Source: an uncultured bacterium (lineage in GTDB: Bacteria; Pseudomonadota; Gammaproteobacteria; Burkholderiales; Burkholderiaceae_C). From it: 64,000 nucleotides of DNA. The stretch spans positions 1-64,000 of the forward strand of contig CAIKUF010000146.1 of assembly GCA_903830565.1 (NCBI GenBank). Direction: 5' to 3'. The notes below the pieces were generated by a model. It did no database searches. It saw only the letters and a list, made by a program, of their open reading frames with translations, and was not told the DNA's origin. Shown here one piece after another: positions 61,288 through 64,000 of the stretch (the first letter of the stretch is position 1; every line of letters begins with the position of its first letter). A program made the position numbers and the translations under genes.

Positions 61288-62220
61288 TTGGCCACCCGCA
61301 AGACCTATGCGCTCACCCAGTGCCCTCTATACAAGATCGCCAGCCGCAAGCGCCTGGCGCAAGAGGTCTTCAACGTCGACCTGGCGTTTCTCGAACGCCT
61401 CGCAGCCAACGAGGGTAACTTCCGCGTCTTCAGGATAAAGCAGGGAGACAAGGAACGTCAGGTCGAAGTTCCGAAGGTTGTCCTTGAGCGAATCCATCGC
61501 CGCCTTTTCAACTTGCTTGAGCGAATCGAGAAGCCTGACTATCTGCACTCTGGCGTACGAGGGCGTTCGTACATATCGAATGCAAAGACCCACGTCGGCA
61601 CCGTCCCGCTCGCAAAGCTAGATCTCAAGAAGTTCTATCCCTCGGTCGATGGTGCGCGTGTCTCAAGATTCTTCACCGGCACTTTGTGCTGTAGTCCAGA
61701 TGTCGCCGCACTTCTGACACGGCTATTCACGTTCGAGAATCATGTTCCGACGGGCAGTTGCGTCAGCCAGTTGCTTGCGTTCTATGCAGCCAAGCCCATG
61801 TTCGACGAACTACACGCCTTGGCGGCAGATGCCGACGTGCGCGATAGCTGCTACGTGGATGACTTGACTTGGTCTGGTCTGCGGGCAACGCCAGCGTTCT
61901 TATGGGCGGCGAAGCAGGTCGTGCATCGACACGGCTTTGGATATCACAAGGATCGCTGCTATGCCGCTGGTGATAGAAAGCTTGTGACTGGTGTGTTGTT
62001 GGACGGCGAGCGCATCGCAGTTATCCCAAGCAGGGAATTCGATCTTTGGAGGAGTATCCATGCACTCGGTAGTTTCGAGCCGCAGGAGCGCGTCGTCGCC
62101 GTGAATAGCCTTATCGGTAAAGTGGTCGCGGCCGGCCAGATAGAAGCTCGGCTCTTGCGGCGACTGTTGAGGCTTAGACGAGTGAGGGCCACTGCTATTG
62201 CCGAACGTGAAGTCACTTAA
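61288..62220 (+). CDS. Retron reverse transcriptase
   Basis: A 310-residue reverse transcriptase, the usual length of retron enzymes. It uses the 2'-OH of a guanosine in its own ncRNA to prime cDNA (msDNA) synthesis. Seen in order: retron-specific NAKTH (the NAxxH region-X motif, residues 98-102), LDLKKFYPSV with the first catalytic Asp112, motif-4-like PTGSCVSQLLAF (154-165, with Gln where Pro is common), catalytic YVDD (189-192) and VTG (233-235, the region-Y motif). The start is a TTG at 61288 with GAGGGG at good spacing. GC is about 50-55%, far below the neighbours. Cotranscribed with the XRE gene. Confidence 0.93.
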   Translation: MATRKTYALTQCPLYKIASRKRLAQEVFNVDLAFLERLAANEGNFRVFRIKQGDKERQVEVPKVVLERIHRRLFNLLERIEKPDYLHSGVRGRSYISNAKTHVGTVPLAKLDLKKFYPSVDGARVSRFFTGTLCCSPDVAALLTRLFTFENHVPTGSCVSQLLAFYAAKPMFDELHALAADADVRDSCYVDDLTWSGLRATPAFLWAAKQVVHRHGFGYHKDRCYAAGDRKLVTGVLLDGERIAVIPSREFDLWRSIHALGSFEPQERVVAVNSLIGKVVAAGQIEARLLRRLLRLRRVRATAIAEREVT

Positions 62221-62347
62221 GCTGGACTTAGCCACGGGAAGAAGCTGGCTGGCACTGTGAGTCCGGCGGGCGTCAACTAACGGGTGCTCCCATTCGGTTG
62301 CCGCTCCACGGCCTGCTTTTGACCGCCATCTCCTACCCGTCAGCCTT

Positions 62348-62596
62348 CTAAGCGTTCAGGTACTCCGACCGCGTCCCCAACCACCGCGCCACCTTCGCGC
62401 GCGCGTTGCAGCAGCGCGGCGCCCGACTGGCGCGAGCCCATGAACTCGCCCGGGCCGCGGATCTCGAGGTCGCGGCGCGCGATCTCGAAGCCGTCACCGG
62501 TCTCGATCATCGTCTTCAGGCGCGTGCGGTCCCGCCCAGCGGCGTGCTGTAGAGCAGCACGCTGCCGCTCGCCACCGTGCTGCGCCCGACGCGCCC
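62348..62596 (-). pseudogene. recG: recG 3'-end remnant, frameshifted
   Basis: The minus strand holds pieces of the C-terminal part of the RecG helicase: GRVGRSTVASGSVLLYSTPL (motif VI region), then after a frameshift RLKTMIETGDGFEIARRDLE continuing with IRGPGEFMGSRQSGAALL, then after a deletion of about 60-70 residues and another frame change, VARWLGTRSEYLNA as the end. Only about 83 of some 690 residues remain. It lies immediately behind the iron permease stop, so recG was cut and decayed. In related bacteria recG and oxyR are neighbours, so this marks the original site into which the retron came. An intact recG elsewhere cannot be judged. Confidence 0.82.
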
Positions 62597-62609
62597 GGGC
62601 GGGCCTCGA

Positions 62610-64000
62610 TCAGGCCTCGCGCATCGCGCGCGACAGCAGCAGCACCGGGATGAGGCCGACGGCGACGATCGCCAGCGAGGGCAGCGCCGCTTCGCCCAGG
62701 CGCTCGTCGCGCGCAAGCTGGTAGGCGACCACGGCCAGCGTGTCGCTGTCGAAGGGCCTCAGCAGCAGCGTCGCCGGCAGCTCCTTCATCACGTCGACGA
62801 AGACGAGCAGCGCCGCCGCCAGCGCCGAGCGGCGCAGCAGCGGCGCATGCAGATCGAAGAACAGCCGGCCGCGAGACACGCCCAGCATGCGCGCGGTTTC
62901 GTCGACGCTCGCGGCAACGCGTGCGTAGCCGGCGTCCACCGATTGCAGCGCCACGGCCGAGAAGCGAACGAGGTACGCATAGACCAGGCCCAGCGTCGTC
63001 GCCGTGACCAGGGCCGAGAGCCCGGCGCCGGGCGCCACCGATTGCAGCCAGGTCAGCGGCAGCAAGATGCCGACCGCGATCACCGCGCCGGGAACGGCAT
63101 AACCCAGTGACACCACCTGCACCGCCGCGCGCAGCAGCGCGCCGGCCTGCATCCGGCGCGCGTAGCCCAGCGCCAGTGCGAGCGCGAGCGCGAGCACGGC
63201 GGTGAGGGTGGCCAGCCTCAGGCTGGTCCAGCTCCATTGCGCGAAGCGCCAGGCGGGCGATTCGGGCAGCCCAGCGGAGGCCTGCGCCTGCTCGGCGGCC
63301 AGGTGCAGCAGCACACCCACCGGGACCACGAAACCCAGCAGCACCGGTAGGCCGCACAGCGCGACCGCCAGCGCCGCGGCACCGCCGCGCAGCGGCATCG
63401 GCCGGGCCTCGGCGCCATGCGCGGCGCCGCGGCGGCCGCCGGCAAAGCGCAGCCTGGCCTGGGCGCGCCGCTCCAGCCACAGCAGCAGGGCAACGCCCGC
63501 CAGCAGCGCCGAAGCAAGCTGGGCCGCTGCGATGCGGTCGTTCATCGCCAGCCAGGCCTTGTAGATGCCGGTCGTCACCGTGGCCAGCCCGAAGTAGGAG
63601 CCGACGCCGTAGTCCGCCAGCGTCTCCATCAGCGCCAGGGCGACGCCGGCGGCCAGGGCCGGCCGCGCCAGCGGCAGCGCCACCTCGCGCACGCGGCGGG
63701 CGGTGCCGGCGCCGAGCAGGCGCGCGGCCTCCATCAAGGGCACTGCGCGTTCGCCCAGCGCGGCGCGAGTGAGCAGGTAGACGTAGGGGTACAGGCACAG
63801 CACGAACAGCAGGGCGGCCCCGGGCAGGCTGCGCACGTCGGGCCACAGCGCTCCGTGGGCGCCGGTCAGCGCGCGCAGATGGGTTTGCAGCGGGCCGCTG
63901 AACTGCAGGAAGTCGGTGTAGGCGTAGGCCAGCACGTAGGCCGGCATCGCCATCGGCAGCAACAGCGCCCACTCGAAGAAGCGGCGCAGCGGAAAGCTGA
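62610..64000 (-). CDS. fbpB: Iron(III) ABC transporter permease, partial
   Basis: The gene is cut by the window end; 463 residues are visible and the frame stays open to the edge, with RRFFEWALLLPMAMPAYVLAY near the start of the visible part. It is an FbpB/SfuB-type permease made of two fused permease halves, with two EAA loops (PLMEAARLLGAGTARRVREVALPLARP and a second one around ASVDETARMLGVSRGRLFFD) and about 12 helices. It imports ferric iron with a periplasmic FbpA and ATPase FbpC, which are not visible here. The ATPase gene expected downstream is missing; instead the recG remnant begins 14 bp after the stop. Confidence 0.9.
   Translation of the reverse strand, partial: SFPLRRFFEWALLLPMAMPAYVLAYAYTDFLQFSGPLQTHLRALTGAHGALWPDVRSLPGAALLFVLCLYPYVYLLTRAALGERAVPLMEAARLLGAGTARRVREVALPLARPALAAGVALALMETLADYGVGSYFGLATVTTGIYKAWLAMNDRIAAAQLASALLAGVALLLWLERRAQARLRFAGGRRGAAHGAEARPMPLRGGAAALAVALCGLPVLLGFVVPVGVLLHLAAEQAQASAGLPESPAWRFAQWSWTSLRLATLTAVLALALALALGYARRMQAGALLRAAVQVVSLGYAVPGAVIAVGILLPLTWLQSVAPGAGLSALVTATTLGLVYAYLVRFSAVALQSVDAGYARVAASVDETARMLGVSRGRLFFDLHAPLLRRSALAAALLVFVDVMKELPATLLLRPFDSDTLAVVAYQLARDERLGEAALPSLAIVAVGLIPVLLLSRAMREA

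Noticed and set aside
61288-62220. Group II intron maturase or DRT-type RT
   Set aside because: No X/thumb or endonuclease domain of introns and no intron RNA; presence of NAxxH and VTG with an a1/a2 RNA points to a retron.
62610-64000. Iron permease fused with recG remnant into one reading frame
   Set aside because: The permease ends with its own TGA at 62610-62612 and the recG similarity starts only afterwards in another frame.

Overview
The window is about 64 kb of GC-rich DNA (roughly 65-70% by eye). It looks like a chromosomal segment of a facultatively denitrifying betaproteobacterium of the order Burkholderiales, near the Rubrivivax, Leptothrix and Comamonadaceae lineages. The grounds are a DUF3567-type protein, a PhaM-like granule protein, a homocysteine methyltransferase domain of MetH encoded as its own gene, narK1K2GHJI followed by a PpiC-type isomerase and narXL, and C/G-rich palindromic intergenic repeats of a kind common in this group. 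No rRNA, tRNA, CRISPR array or recognisable insertion sequence was seen.

Layout. 1-3.1 kb: a flavin reductase and a type II restriction-modification pair (C5 methyltransferase plus PD-(D/E)xK-like nuclease) of visibly lower GC. 3.2-23.5 kb: mostly housekeeping genes: AmpG-like permease, M48 protease, a secreted barrel protein, FadD, signalling proteins (degenerate HD protein, GGDEF-EAL protein), MetH domain, DUF3567, DUF3108, FAH-family hydrolase, retropepsin-like protease, TraB/GumN protein, PhaM, hydrolase, acyltransferase, thioesterase and a TIGR01777 epimerase. 23.5-40.1 kb: anaerobic nitrate respiration. One long minus-strand run goes narK1-narK2-narG-narH-narJ-narI-ppiC-sirB2-hemerythrin-narX-narL. 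A divergent hemerythrin, DUF2249 and NnrS-like set is read the other way, with an FNR-like site between. 40.2-45.2 kb: glycolate oxidase glcD-glcE-(methyltransferase)-glcF-VOC. 45.5-59.3 kb: a sugar or polyol catabolic cluster (xylB, xylA, a TIM-barrel isomerase, a Gfo/Idh/MocA dehydrogenase, a LacI regulator, a binding-protein ABC importer with two permeases and two ATPases, dhaL, dhaK). 59.4-62.6 kb: oxyR, a retron, and the decayed 3' end of recG. 62.6 kb to the end: an iron(III) ABC permease cut by the window edge.

The most interesting locus is the retron at about 60.5-62.2 kb. A near-consensus promoter precedes a structured RNA whose ends carry a perfect 9-bp a1/a2-type inverted repeat. 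An XRE-type helix-turn-helix protein and a reverse transcriptase with the retron hallmarks NAxxH, YVDD and VTG follow. It lies, on the opposite strand, between oxyR and a frameshifted recG remnant, and its base composition is lower in GC than its flanks. With the restriction-modification pair, this gives two likely defence modules in the window.
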